From an uncultured Clostridium sp. (GTDB lineage: Bacteria; Bacillota; Clostridia; TANB77; CAG-508): DNA of 64,000 bases. Under the pieces are notes generated by a model, which was not told the origin of the DNA, did not search any database, and saw nothing but the letters and a program-made list of their open reading frames with translations. This document shows positions 1 through 10,079 of the stretch, piece after piece. Position numbers and translations under genes: made by a program. The first letter of the stretch is position 1; every line of letters begins with the position of its first letter. The DNA lies in NCBI GenBank assembly GCA_947648495.1, contig CANSOA010000006.1:29915-93914 (forward strand). Reading direction: 5' to 3'.

Positions 1-2
1 AA

Positions 3-122
3 AAGTATGTGGAACCTTGCAAAAAAAAGGCTGATATTGTTGTGCCAGCGAATCGAGAGAAGAATGAAATTGGTTTTGGGATTGTGGTTGAAAAAGTAAG
101 AAATTTGCTTAAAAACTCTTGA
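3..122 (+). CDS. C-terminal fragment of a uridine-kinase-like protein (cut by window edge)
   Basis: Open frame 3 reads KYVEPCKKKADIVVPANREKNEIGFGIVVEKVRNLLKNS*, resembling uridine kinase C-termini (KYVxPxKxxADIIVP). Confidence 0.55.
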   Translation, partial: KYVEPCKKKADIVVPANREKNEIGFGIVVEKVRNLLKNS

Positions 123-159
123 CAAATTTTGTAGAAAAATGTAAAATAAGAAAAATATG

Positions 160-320
160 TTATCAAGAGTGGACGAGAGAATCGGCTCTGTGACTCCACA
201 GCAACCTATTTTAAAATAAGGTGCTAATACCGACAAGGCGAGATGCTTTGGCTGATGATTTTTGAAAAATCGGATGAGGAACCTTTGCATTTAGCAAGGG
301 TTTTGTTTTTGCTTGAAACA
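160..320 (+). promoter_or_regulatory. SAM (S-box, SAM-I clan) riboswitch with intrinsic terminator upstream of metK
   Basis: ttatcaagagtgga...tccacagcaacct...aaggtgctaatacc...ggatgagga: P2 GTGGA/TCCAC, GCAACC, P3 CCTATTTTAAAATAAGG, GGTGCTAAtacC, P1 TTATC/GATGA; then terminator cctttgc-attta-gcaaggg-ttttgttttt before metK. Confidence 0.85.
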
Positions 321-346
321 TAGAAACAAGAATAAGGAGGATTAAA

Positions 347-1489
347 ATGAGAAAATTATTTACGTCAGAAAGTGTAACAGAAGGGCATCCAGATAAGTTG
401 TGTGATTTTATTTCAGATAGTGTTTTGGATAGTTTTTTTGAAAAAGACCCACATGCTAGGGTTGCGTGTGAAACAGTAGCCGGAAAAGGGCAAATTTTGC
501 TGACGGGAGAAATTACATCAACAGCAGAAGTAGATTTAGAAAGTGTTGTTAGAAATGCTATTAAAGAGGTTGGTTATTATGATGAAAAATTGGATATTGA
601 TTACAGAACTTGCCAAGTTTTGATTAATATTTCCAAACAGTCACCAGATATTGCGATGGGAGTTGACAAGTCGTATGAAGAAAAAGAAGGTGAAGAGGTT
701 AAATCAGAAGGGGCAGGAGATCAGGGTATGATGTTTGGTTTTGCAACTGATGAAACTGAAGATTTTATGCCAATGCCAATTTACTTAGCGCATAAATTGG
801 CAAAACGTTTGACAGATGTAAGAAAAAAAGGAATTTTAGAAAATATACGTCCTGATGGAAAAGTACAAGTGACGGTCGAGTATGAGGACGACAAACCAGT
901 TCGTATAGATACAATTGTTGTTTCAACGCAACATACAGAAGATGCCGATTTGGAAATTTTGAAGAAAGATATTAAACAAAAAGTCATTTTTGAAATTGTG
1001 CCCCAAAATCTTTTGGATGAAAAGACGAAATATTACATTAATCCAACAGGAAGATTTGTGATTGGTGGTCCTTTGGGTGATAGTGGTTTGACTGGTAGAA
1101 AAATTATTGTGGATACGTATGGTGGGTATAGTCGTCATGGTGGAGGCGCGTTTTCTGGAAAGGATCCAACAAAGGTAGACCGTTCGGCTTGCTATATGGC
1201 AAGATTTGTGGCAAAAAATGTTGTGGCAAATGGATATGCGAAAAAATGCGAGATTCAGTTATCGTATGCTATTGGTGTTGCTAAGCCAGTTTCGATTTTG
1301 GTTGACACATTTGGTACAGCGATGATTCCAGAGGAAGAAATTATTCAAAAAATTAAACAAAAATTTGATTTGACGCCACGTGGCATTATTGAAACATTGG
1401 ATTTGCGCAAACCAATTTATAAAAAAACCACCAATTATGGGCATTTTGGAAAACCAGATTTGGCTTGGGAACAAATTATTCGTCTGTAG
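347..1489 (+). CDS. metK: S-adenosylmethionine synthetase
   Basis: [62 protein letters not shown] motifs. Confidence 0.98.
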   Translation: MRKLFTSESVTEGHPDKLCDFISDSVLDSFFEKDPHARVACETVAGKGQILLTGEITSTAEVDLESVVRNAIKEVGYYDEKLDIDYRTCQVLINISKQSPDIAMGVDKSYEEKEGEEVKSEGAGDQGMMFGFATDETEDFMPMPIYLAHKLAKRLTDVRKKGILENIRPDGKVQVTVEYEDDKPVRIDTIVVSTQHTEDADLEILKKDIKQKVIFEIVPQNLLDEKTKYYINPTGRFVIGGPLGDSGLTGRKIIVDTYGGYSRHGGGAFSGKDPTKVDRSACYMARFVAKNVVANGYAKKCEIQLSYAIGVAKPVSILVDTFGTAMIPEEEIIQKIKQKFDLTPRGIIETLDLRKPIYKKTTNYGHFGKPDLAWEQIIRL

Positions 1490-1604
1490 GGACGATGCTT
1501 AATTGCTCGTGATAAAAAATGTAATTAGTACAAAAAATTTATGAATATTTTTTCAAAAAAAGCAGATACTACCAATATAAAAATACGAAAGGAATGATTT
1601 TTAT

Positions 1605-2429
1605 ATGGGTAGAAGAGATTTTTTTGAACAGGAAAAAAAGAGAAAAATGGTTACGACATTTGCAGTGGCAGTTGGTTTGTCGGTGATTGCGTGTGTGACC
1701 ATTTTTGTGATGTATAGTAAAAAATTAAGTGATGAGGCAGAAGCTAATTTGTTCGCTTTGACACAAATGGAAGAAAATGTTGTTTCAAATGAAGAGTTGG
1801 AAGAGGCGAGTTATTCACAAGATAAAGGTGTACAAAATGTGAATTATGAAAATAGAGTGGAAGTGGAATTGGATCACAATACAACTGTGGAAAATACGGT
1901 TAAATCGCCAGAAAGTAAAGAGCCTGTACCATCTGTTGTGAAACCAGAAGAAAAAGTGGTGGAAGACCCAAAGGTGGAAGAAACACCAAAAAAAGAAGAG
2001 GAAAAACAGGAAGTAGCAGAAGAACTTTCTTTCCAAGCGCCAATTGTAGGAGATATTACGAAGGATTTTGCGATGGATACTTTGGTCTATTCGGAAACAT
2101 TGGATGAATGGTGTACACATAGCGGAATTGACATCAAGGCAGATAAGGCAAGTGTGGTTGTTGCGAGTGAAAAAGGAAAAGTGGAAAGTATTAAAAATGA
2201 CCCAAGATATGGTCTTACAGTAATTGTTGCTCATGGTAATGGTTTTAAATCAGTTTATTCGAATCTTTTGACAACGGAATTTGTTAAAGAAGGAGAAGAA
2301 GTCGAAAAGGGGCAGACGATTGCAACAGTTGGTGAGACAGCCAGTTTTGAGGTGGCGGATGATTGTCATTTGCATTTTGAGATGTACAAAGATGGCGTAG
2401 CGGTAAATCCGACGATTTATTTTAAATAG
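1605..2429 (+). CDS. Membrane-anchored M23 peptidase-family protein, SpoIIQ-like
   Basis: N-terminal TM helix, then M23 domain with HSGIDIKADKASVVVASEKGKV and HLHFE motifs. Confidence 0.85.
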   Translation: MGRRDFFEQEKKRKMVTTFAVAVGLSVIACVTIFVMYSKKLSDEAEANLFALTQMEENVVSNEELEEASYSQDKGVQNVNYENRVEVELDHNTTVENTVKSPESKEPVPSVVKPEEKVVEDPKVEETPKKEEEKQEVAEELSFQAPIVGDITKDFAMDTLVYSETLDEWCTHSGIDIKADKASVVVASEKGKVESIKNDPRYGLTVIVAHGNGFKSVYSNLLTTEFVKEGEEVEKGQTIATVGETASFEVADDCHLHFEMYKDGVAVNPTIYFK

Positions 2430-2433
2430 AAAT

Positions 2434-2466
2434 TGAGAAACAGGTAGTTTTGCTATCTGTTTTTGC
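2434..2466 (+). terminator. Intrinsic terminator after M23 gene
   Basis: Hairpin gaaacaggtagttttgctatctgtttttgc followed by T-run. Confidence 0.55.
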
Positions 2467-2570
2467 ATTAGATTAAGTAGGAAAGTATTATGAATAAATT
2501 TATGAAAAGAATTGTAATTTTTGCAAAATGTGCTATAATGTACTTATGAAAAAGTTAGGAGGAAGAAAAC

Positions 2571-3062
2571 ATGATAATTGAAACTGAAAGATTGCGGTTA
2601 AGACCCTTTGAGAGTGATGATGCCGAATGGCTTTTTGAGGTCACCCATCACAAGGATGTGGAAAAGTGGCTTTGTGGAGCCTATTCTACTTGTTTGAAAG
2701 ATGCGATAAATAGTATCAAGTTCTATTATTCAGTAGCGGATTTTACTCATGATTTTTATTTTGTGATTGAAGATAAGAAAACGTATGAGCGGTTTGGCTT
2801 TTTGAATATTACGCAAGGATTTGATAATGAGTTAGAAGTTGCAATGTTTATTGCGGAAGAATATCGGGGAAAGGGCTATGTTGTTGAGGCTGTGAAAGGC
2901 TTTTCTAAGCGTATACCAAATAGAATTTTGGAATTTCAAATTGATTGGGAAAATGAGGCATCTTTAAAGGCAGTGGGGAAGATTGAAGGGATAGCTGAGA
3001 AGACATCTTCTTATCCTAAATATCTTACAGAGGAGTTGTGTTTTTTTGTGTTAGAAACTTAA
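2571..3062 (+). CDS. GNAT family N-acetyltransferase
   Basis: IIETERLRLRPFESDDAEWLFEVT and EEYRGKGYVVEAVKGF (acetyl-CoA binding motif). Contains three in-frame CGG codons (2595, 2790, 2865). Confidence 0.85.
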   Translation: MIIETERLRLRPFESDDAEWLFEVTHHKDVEKWLCGAYSTCLKDAINSIKFYYSVADFTHDFYFVIEDKKTYERFGFLNITQGFDNELEVAMFIAEEYRGKGYVVEAVKGFSKRIPNRILEFQIDWENEASLKAVGKIEGIAEKTSSYPKYLTEELCFFVLET

Positions 3063-3067
3063 AAAAA

Positions 3068-3112
3068 GAGAGACAAGTAAAGGTAGAGTAATTTACTTGT
3101 CTCTTTTCTTTT
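3068..3112 (+). terminator. Intrinsic terminator
   Basis: agagacaagtaaa...tttacttgtctctttt inverted repeat with T-run. Confidence 0.8.
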
Positions 3113-3226
3113 TTGAACAAGATTGAATTGTCTAATAAAAAAATAAAATTTCTCTTGAAAAAAAACGTATATAATGATAAAATAAATCTATTCTTGTAAA
3201 TAATAGAAAAATAAGGGGATAAAAAG

Positions 3227-5122
3227 TTGGAAAAAGTTAAGAAGCTTAGTAAGTATAGAGATTTAATATTAATGGTGGTTGATTGCTTTTGCGTTGTTGT
3301 TTCGTATTATTTGGGGACCGCTTTGCTAACGGATTCGGTTTTTAGTTTTTCGACTTATTATTCCAGAAGATTGGTGACTTCGATTGTGTGGTATGTGTTC
3401 ATTTATGAAATCCTATATCACATGACGAAAAGACATAAAAATATCATACGTTATGAAGAAGGAAAAGATTATATTTTTTACATTATTTTATGTTTGGCAA
3501 CGGCTATAGTTCTTGCGATTTTAAAAGCAACTTTTCATATTAATGTAGCAAGTGGTAGAATGAATATTTTAGCGGCTCTGCTGATTTCTATGATGATGAT
3601 TGGCTACCGAATTTTGACAAGATACATATTGATTAGTGATGTTGTCAATAAAGGAATTGTGACAAAATCTAATCAGAGCAAGAAAAATTTATTGATTATT
3701 GGTGCTGGAAATGCTGCTCATGAAATTATTAAAACGATTCATGCAAATTTTAAAGAAGATTATGAAATAATAGGCATTATTGATGATAACCAAAAAAGAT
3801 TGGATTTTTCTGTTTCTGGTGTGAAGATTATTGGAAATAGAAATGATATTGCAAGAGTTTGCAAGGAAAATGCCGTAGATTTAATCTTTTTTTCGATTGC
3901 TCGCATTGATAAAGAAAATAAAAAAGAAATTTTGAATATTTGTCAGCAGACCAAAGCGAAAGTAAGGGTTTTGCCGGGTATTCGAGAAATTATTGGCAAT
4001 AAAAATATTTTTGATAGTTTACGTGATGTTCAAATTGAAGATATTCTGGGGAGAGAGCCTGTAAAATTGGATAATACTAAGATTGAATCTTTGATAAAAA
4101 ATCATACAATCTTAGTCACTGGTGGTGGCGGGTCAATTGGTTCGGAATTGTGTAGACAAATTATGAAATATCAACCCAAAAAGTTAGTGATGTTGGATAT
4201 TTACGAAAATAATTTGTATGATATTGAACTGGAGTTAAAGGCAAAATATCCGCAAGCCCATATTGAAGCAGTAATTGCAAGTGTTCGAGATAAAAATCGT
4301 TTGCAAGAAGTCTTTGCGAAAGTTAAGCCATATTTGGTGTTTCATGCAGCAGCTCATAAACATGTTCCGTTAATGGAACATAGTCCATTAGAGGCGATTA
4401 AAAATAATGTATTTGGGACTTATCATGTGGTTAATGCTTGTGATGAATTTGAGGTAAAAAAATGTATTTTAATTTCAACAGACAAGGCGGTTAATCCAAC
4501 CAACATTATGGGTGCCACAAAGAGAATGTGTGAAATGATGTTGCAGGCTAAAAATGCAGAAAGTACAACAGAATATGTAGCAGTGCGTTTTGGAAATGTA
4601 CTTGGAAGCAATGGCTCAGTTGTGCCATTATTTAAAAAACAGATTGCAGAAGGAGGACCAGTTACGGTTACGCATCAAGAAATTACTAGATTTTTTATGA
4701 CTATTCCAGAGGCAGTTGAGCTTGTGCTACAAGCCATGACTTATGCCAAAGGCGGAGAAATTTTTGTATTAGACATGGGAGAACCGGTCAAAATTTATGA
4801 TTTGGCGAAAAGTTTAATTCAATTATCTGGTTGGGTACCAAATAAAGATATTAAAATTGAAATTACTGGTTTAAGACCTGGTGAGAAATTGTATGAAGAA
4901 ATTTTGATGAATGAAGAAGGTCTAGAAAAAACTAGACATGACAAAATTTTTGTGGCAGAACCAATTCATATCACAATGGATGAAATAGAGAATAAATTGG
5001 CAAAATTGGATTTATTACTGTGCAAAGAAAAGGTAGATTTTTCAGAAATAAAAAATACGATGAAAGAAGTTGTGCCAACTTTTAAAGAGCCAAAAGAGGT
5101 AAATAATCAGAAAGAAGGATAA
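3227..5122 (+). CDS. CapD/PglF-like membrane nucleoside-diphosphate-sugar 4,6-dehydratase
   Basis: N-terminal TM region, GAGNAAHEIIKTI, TGGGGSIGSELCRQI Rossmann motif, STDKAVNPTNIMGATKRMCE. Confidence 0.93.
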   Translation: MEKVKKLSKYRDLILMVVDCFCVVVSYYLGTALLTDSVFSFSTYYSRRLVTSIVWYVFIYEILYHMTKRHKNIIRYEEGKDYIFYIILCLATAIVLAILKATFHINVASGRMNILAALLISMMMIGYRILTRYILISDVVNKGIVTKSNQSKKNLLIIGAGNAAHEIIKTIHANFKEDYEIIGIIDDNQKRLDFSVSGVKIIGNRNDIARVCKENAVDLIFFSIARIDKENKKEILNICQQTKAKVRVLPGIREIIGNKNIFDSLRDVQIEDILGREPVKLDNTKIESLIKNHTILVTGGGGSIGSELCRQIMKYQPKKLVMLDIYENNLYDIELELKAKYPQAHIEAVIASVRDKNRLQEVFAKVKPYLVFHAAAHKHVPLMEHSPLEAIKNNVFGTYHVVNACDEFEVKKCILISTDKAVNPTNIMGATKRMCEMMLQAKNAESTTEYVAVRFGNVLGSNGSVVPLFKKQIAEGGPVTVTHQEITRFFMTIPEAVELVLQAMTYAKGGEIFVLDMGEPVKIYDLAKSLIQLSGWVPNKDIKIEITGLRPGEKLYEEILMNEEGLEKTRHDKIFVAEPIHITMDEIENKLAKLDLLLCKEKVDFSEIKNTMKEVVPTFKEPKEVNNQKEG

Positions 5123-5125
5123 AAA

Positions 5126-6262
5126 ATGAGTAGAATTTATCTGGCATCTCCGCATATGTCTGATGAGGGGTATGAGCAAATGTTTGTAAAAGAGGCGTTT
5201 GACACCAATTGGGTGGCGCCTTTGGGAGAAAATGTAAATCAGTTTGAAAAAGAAGTGGCAGAATATGTGAAAATAAAAGACGCAGCGGCATTGTCAAGTG
5301 GAACTTCTGCCATTCATTTAGCCTTAAAAGCACTTGGTGTGGGAAAAGGCGATGTTGTTTTTTGCCCAACGCTTACCTTTTCAGCAACGGCAAATCCCAT
5401 TCTTTACCAAAATGCAACACCAGTTTTTATTGATAGTGAAAAAGAAACTTGGAATATGAGTCCAAAAGCTTTGCAAAAAGCATTTGAAAAATATACACCC
5501 AAAGCGGTAATTGTAGTCCATTTGTATGGTCATACGGCAAAAATGGACGAAATTATGGAAATTTGTGAGAAACAGCATGTGCCGATTTTGGAAGATGCAG
5601 CAGAAAGTTTGGGGACAACGTATCAAGATAAATTTACTGGAACGTTTGGAAAATATGGTGTATTTTCATTTAATGGCAATAAAATTATTACAACAAGTGG
5701 TGGTGGAATGCTGATTTCAAATGACGAATCAGGAATTCAAAAGGCAAGATTTTGGGCGACGCAGGCACGTGATAAAGCACGTCATTATCAACATTCGGAA
5801 ATTGGTTATAATTATCGAATGAGTAATGTTTTGGCTGGGATTGGAAGGGGTCAATTAATGGTTTTGGAAAAGAGAATTGCACAGAAAAAGGCTATTTTTG
5901 ATATGTATCAAAAGGCTTTTGAAGATATTGATGCTATTCAAATGCATGAAGCGAGTTTGCAAGAAAGATGTAATTATTGGCTATCTGTGATGACTTTGAA
6001 GGAAAATTCAAAAGTAAAACCATTGGATATTATGGAAGCTTTGGAAAAAGAGAAGATTGAATCAAGACCAATTTGGAAACCAATGCATTTGCAACCGATT
6101 TTTGAAAAGTATGATTTCTTTGAAGAGAATGAAAAAAACAGCAGTGTAGCAGAAGAAATCTTTAATCACGGTGTGTGTTTGCCGTCTGATACGAAGAATT
6201 CAAGCGAAGATATGGAAAAAATCATAAAAATTATACGAGATTTGTTTGAGAGAAAGGATTAG
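5126..6262 (+). CDS. DegT/DnrJ/EryC1/StrS (PglE-like) sugar aminotransferase
   Basis: LSSGTSAIHLALKALGVGKGDVVFCPTLTFSATANPI; EDAAESLGTTY; GYNYRMSNVLAGIGRGQL. Confidence 0.93.
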   Translation: MSRIYLASPHMSDEGYEQMFVKEAFDTNWVAPLGENVNQFEKEVAEYVKIKDAAALSSGTSAIHLALKALGVGKGDVVFCPTLTFSATANPILYQNATPVFIDSEKETWNMSPKALQKAFEKYTPKAVIVVHLYGHTAKMDEIMEICEKQHVPILEDAAESLGTTYQDKFTGTFGKYGVFSFNGNKIITTSGGGMLISNDESGIQKARFWATQARDKARHYQHSEIGYNYRMSNVLAGIGRGQLMVLEKRIAQKKAIFDMYQKAFEDIDAIQMHEASLQERCNYWLSVMTLKENSKVKPLDIMEALEKEKIESRPIWKPMHLQPIFEKYDFFEENEKNSSVAEEIFNHGVCLPSDTKNSSEDMEKIIKIIRDLFERKD

Positions 6263-6263
6263 T

Positions 6264-6878
6264 ATGTATCAAAATGATATAAAAAGATGGCTGGATTTTA
6301 TGTTTAGTTTGGTGGGAATTATTGTTTTATCGCCAGTTTTTTTGATGGTAGCAATTTTAATTCGCATTAAGCTTGGGGCACCGATTTTGTTTAAACAGCA
6401 AAGACCCGGAAAAGGCGAGAAAATTTTTACGTTATATAAATTTAGAACTATGACAGATAAAAAAGATAATCAGGGAAATTTGCTTCCAGATGAAGAAAGA
6501 TTGACGAAATTTGGCAAATTTTTAAGAAGTACGAGTTTGGATGAATTGCCAGAATTGTTTAATATTCTAAAAGGTGATATGAGTCTTGTAGGACCTAGAC
6601 CGCTTTTGCCAGAATATTTACCACTTTATAATGAAGCACAAAAACATCGCCATGATGTACGACCGGGTTTGACAGGACTTGCTCAAATCAATGGAAGAAA
6701 TGAGGTTACTTGGGAAGAGCGATTTGAAGAAGATTTAAAATATATTGAAAAAATTACATTTTGGGGAGATTTAAAAATACTATTTATAACATTAAAAAAA
6801 GTATTTTTACGAGAAGGAATATCACAAAACAATCATGCGACAATGCAGAAGTTTGAAGGGAATGATAAGAATGAATAA
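6264..6878 (+). CDS. PglC-like undecaprenyl-phosphate sugar phosphotransferase
   Basis: FKQQRPGKGEKIFTLYKFRTM; LRSTSLDELPELFNILKGDMSLVGPRPLLPEYL; RPGLTGLAQINGRN. Confidence 0.93.
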   Translation: MYQNDIKRWLDFMFSLVGIIVLSPVFLMVAILIRIKLGAPILFKQQRPGKGEKIFTLYKFRTMTDKKDNQGNLLPDEERLTKFGKFLRSTSLDELPELFNILKGDMSLVGPRPLLPEYLPLYNEAQKHRHDVRPGLTGLAQINGRNEVTWEERFEEDLKYIEKITFWGDLKILFITLKKVFLREGISQNNHATMQKFEGNDKNE

Positions 6879-7494
6879 AAAAGTAGTTATAATAGGCGCT
6901 GGCGGGCATGGAAAAGTGATTGCAGATATTGTGGAAAAATCGGGGGATACGGTGTTTGGCTTTTTGGATGATGGAAAAGCTAAAGGCGAAAAAATAATGG
7001 GACGTTATTGCATTATTGGAAGTATAGAAGAATGTGAAGTTTGGCAAAAAAACGATGAAGATTTGTATTTTATCATTGGGATTGGAAATGGAAAAATAAG
7101 AAAAGCGATTTTTGAAAAATATCAGTTGAGTTATTACACGGCTGTGCATCCAAGTGCGAATCTTGCAATGGAAGTTACATTAGGAGAAGGCACAGTTGTG
7201 ATGGCAAATGTTTGTGTAAATGCCAATGCAAAGATTGGAAAAAATTGTATTTTGAATACAGCGAGTGTGATAGAACATGATAGTATTCTTATGGATTTTG
7301 TACATGTTTGCCCAAATGCGACTTTGTGTGGAACAGTGAAAATTGGCAATTTGACGCAAATTGGAGCTGGGGCAGTTGTGAAAAATAATGTAGAAATTGT
7401 GGATAGTTGTACGATTGGGGCAGGTACAGCTGTTGTGAAAAATATAGAAGAAAAAGGAACTTATGTTGGTGTTCCAGCAAGGAAAATATTGTAA
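6871..7494 (+). CDS. PglD-like sugar O/N-acyltransferase, left-handed beta helix
   Basis: MNKKVVIIGAGGHGKVIADIVEKSG; hexapeptide repeats; GAGTAVVKNIEEKGTYVGVPARKIL. Confidence 0.9.
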   Translation: MNKKVVIIGAGGHGKVIADIVEKSGDTVFGFLDDGKAKGEKIMGRYCIIGSIEECEVWQKNDEDLYFIIGIGNGKIRKAIFEKYQLSYYTAVHPSANLAMEVTLGEGTVVMANVCVNANAKIGKNCILNTASVIEHDSILMDFVHVCPNATLCGTVKIGNLTQIGAGAVVKNNVEIVDSCTIGAGTAVVKNIEEKGTYVGVPARKIL

Positions 7495-7508
7495 GGAGTC
7501 AAAGAAAA

Positions 7509-8735
7509 ATGAAAGTATGGTTATTAAAAACAGGTGAGCCAATGCCAAAGGTAAATGAAGAACAAAGGTTAATGAGAATGGGAATGATTGCGCAGGAATT
7601 AAGTAGGAGAGGTCATGAAGTTACTTGGTTTTCGAGTACGTTTGACCATTTTCATAAAAAACAGTTGTATGATAAGGATACTGTTATTGAGGTTCAAGAA
7701 AATTACTCTATTTATTTGTTACATGGGATGTCTTATGAAAAAAATATTTCGATGAAAAGAATTGTAAATCATAAACAGATTGCGAATCAGTTTGAAAAAA
7801 TTGCAAAAGATTTGGAAAAGCCAGATTTGATTTACGCTTCTTTCCCAACGATTGATTTTGCACAAAAAGCTGTCGAGTATGGAAAAAGAAATAATATTCC
7901 TGTAATTGTGGATATTCGAGATTTGTGGCCAGATATTTTTAAGTATAATTTGTCAGGAATAAAAAGGATAATCGCAAGTCCGTATATTGCTTGGATGAAT
8001 GTGAAGACGAAAAAAATAATGCGTGATGCGTTTGCGATTTATTCCATTTCGGAAGCAATGTTAGAGTGGGGATTGCAAAAAGGAGGGAGAAGGCGAAAAA
8101 CAGCGGATCGTTTTTTCTACATTGGGTTTGATAAAAAGGAAAAGGAATTTTTTGAGGATGACACATTAATTGATAAAATTAAGTTTAATATCTCTTTTGC
8201 GGGGACGACCAATAATCAGTTTGACTATGATAAAATCATTGAATTGGCAAAATATTTGAAGGATGACAAAGATATTGTAATTAATATTTGTGGAGATGGT
8301 CCGCAGTTTGAGGAATTGAAGGAAAAGGCAAAAGATTTCAAACAGGTAAAATTATTTGGCTGGTTAGAAAGCAACAAAATTAATTTTATTTTGAAAAACT
8401 CCAAATTAGGTTTGGCTCCATATAAAGATACGTTTAATTTTCAAAAAGGGGTGACCAATAAATTGGCAGAATATGCGTCTTATCAATTGCCAATTTTGCT
8501 CACTTCGAGTGGATATATGAAAAAAATTGTCGAAGAAGAAAAGTGTGGGATTGCGACTGGTGATATGAAAAAAATGAGTGAATTTATTGTTTTACTGAAA
8601 AAGGATGCAGAAAAATATGAGGAATTTTCTAAAAATGCCTATCAGTTGTATGAAAATCGATTTATTGCCAAAGAGATTTATCCAAAATTAGTGGATAGTT
8701 TAGAAGAAATTATGAGACAAAGAGGGGAAAAATAA
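7509..8735 (+). CDS. Glycosyltransferase family 4
   Basis: MKVWLLKTGEPMP..., IPVIVDIRDLWPDIF, AGTTNNQFDYDKIIELAKYL, GVTNKLAEYASYQLPILLTSSG. Confidence 0.88.
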   Translation: MKVWLLKTGEPMPKVNEEQRLMRMGMIAQELSRRGHEVTWFSSTFDHFHKKQLYDKDTVIEVQENYSIYLLHGMSYEKNISMKRIVNHKQIANQFEKIAKDLEKPDLIYASFPTIDFAQKAVEYGKRNNIPVIVDIRDLWPDIFKYNLSGIKRIIASPYIAWMNVKTKKIMRDAFAIYSISEAMLEWGLQKGGRRRKTADRFFYIGFDKKEKEFFEDDTLIDKIKFNISFAGTTNNQFDYDKIIELAKYLKDDKDIVINICGDGPQFEELKEKAKDFKQVKLFGWLESNKINFILKNSKLGLAPYKDTFNFQKGVTNKLAEYASYQLPILLTSSGYMKKIVEEEKCGIATGDMKKMSEFIVLLKKDAEKYEEFSKNAYQLYENRFIAKEIYPKLVDSLEEIMRQRGEK

Positions 8736-8742
8736 AGTGGAT

Positions 8743-10057
8743 ATGAAAGAAAAATTATTGAAAAAAATAGCGAATAAAGAAATGATGGTTGGAATTGTAG
8801 GACTTCGGTTATGTAGGATTGCCTTTAGCAATAGAAATGGCAAAAGCAGGATTTGAGACGATTGGGTTTGATGTGCAAGAAGAAAAAGTGAAAATGATAA
8901 ATCAAGGGAAAAATTATATCAAAGATGTTGTAGAAAGTGATTTAGAAAGCTTAGTGAGAGATGGCAAATTGTCGGCTACGACTGATTTTGAGCAAATTAA
9001 AGAGATGGATTTTATTGCTATTTGTGTTCCAACTCCACTTGATATGCATCAGAAGCCAGATATTAGTTATGTAAAAAATAGTGCAAAAGCAGTAGCAAAA
9101 TTTTTAAGTAAAGACACGATTGTGGTATTGGAATCAACGACTTATCCGGGAACGACAGAGGAATTATTAAAGCCAATTCTAGAAGAAGGTTCTGGGTTAA
9201 AATGTGAGGAAGATTTTTATTTGGGATTTTCGCCAGAAAGAGTGGATCCGGGAAATGCTGTTTATAAAACGAAAAATACGCCAAAAGTAGTTGGTGGAAT
9301 TGGAAAGGAAGCAACGCAAGTGATCGCTAGCATGTATGAGGCGGTGTTAGAAGCGCAAATTTATCAAGTGTCATCACCTGCTGTTGCGGAGATGGAAAAA
9401 ATACTGGAAAATACGTATCGAAATATTAATATTGGTTTGGTCAATGAGCTAACAATGTTGTGTTATAAAATGGGAATTAGTATGTGGGAAGTTGTTGATA
9501 GTGCGAAAACAAAGCCATATGGTTTTCAGGCATTTTATCCAGGACCAGGTTTGGGTGGACATTGCATTCCTTTAGATCCCTACTATTTGGATTGGAAAGC
9601 AAGAGAATATGGATTTCATACATCTATGATTCAAACTGCGAGTATGATTAATGATAAAATGCCAGAATATTGTGCACAAAGGGTAAGTAAAATATTGAGC
9701 AATTATAAAAAATCGATGAATGGTGCGAAAATATTAGTGCTTGGAGTGGCTTATAAAAGTGATATTGATGATTATAGAGAAAGTCCAGCTTTGAGAGTGA
9801 TTGAATTGTTACAAAAGGAAAATGCTGATGTAGATTGGTATGATACTTGGGTTACGGAATATGAATATAAGGGAGATAAACATGTTGGCTTGTCTAAAAT
9901 CGATGAAAAAGATTTGCAAGCCTATGATTTGGTTATGATTACGACGGCTCATTCTAATTTTGATTATGAAATGATTGCCAAAAATTCAAAAGCCATTTTT
10001 GATATTAGAAATGCAATGAAACACATCAAGAATAGAGAAAATATCGAATTATTATAA
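8743..10057 (+). CDS. UDP-N-acetyl-hexosamine 6-dehydrogenase (WbpA/WecC-like), reading frame interrupted by +1 shift at CGG 8806
   Basis: Upstream frame MKEKLLKKIANKEMMVGIVGL, then extra C8806, then GYVGLPLAIEMAKAGFETIGFD; together the conserved GIVGLGYVGLPLA Rossmann motif. ORF track starts only at TTG 8819. Confidence 0.9.
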
Positions 10058-10079
10058 GAAAAATAAAAAGAGGGAAGCG

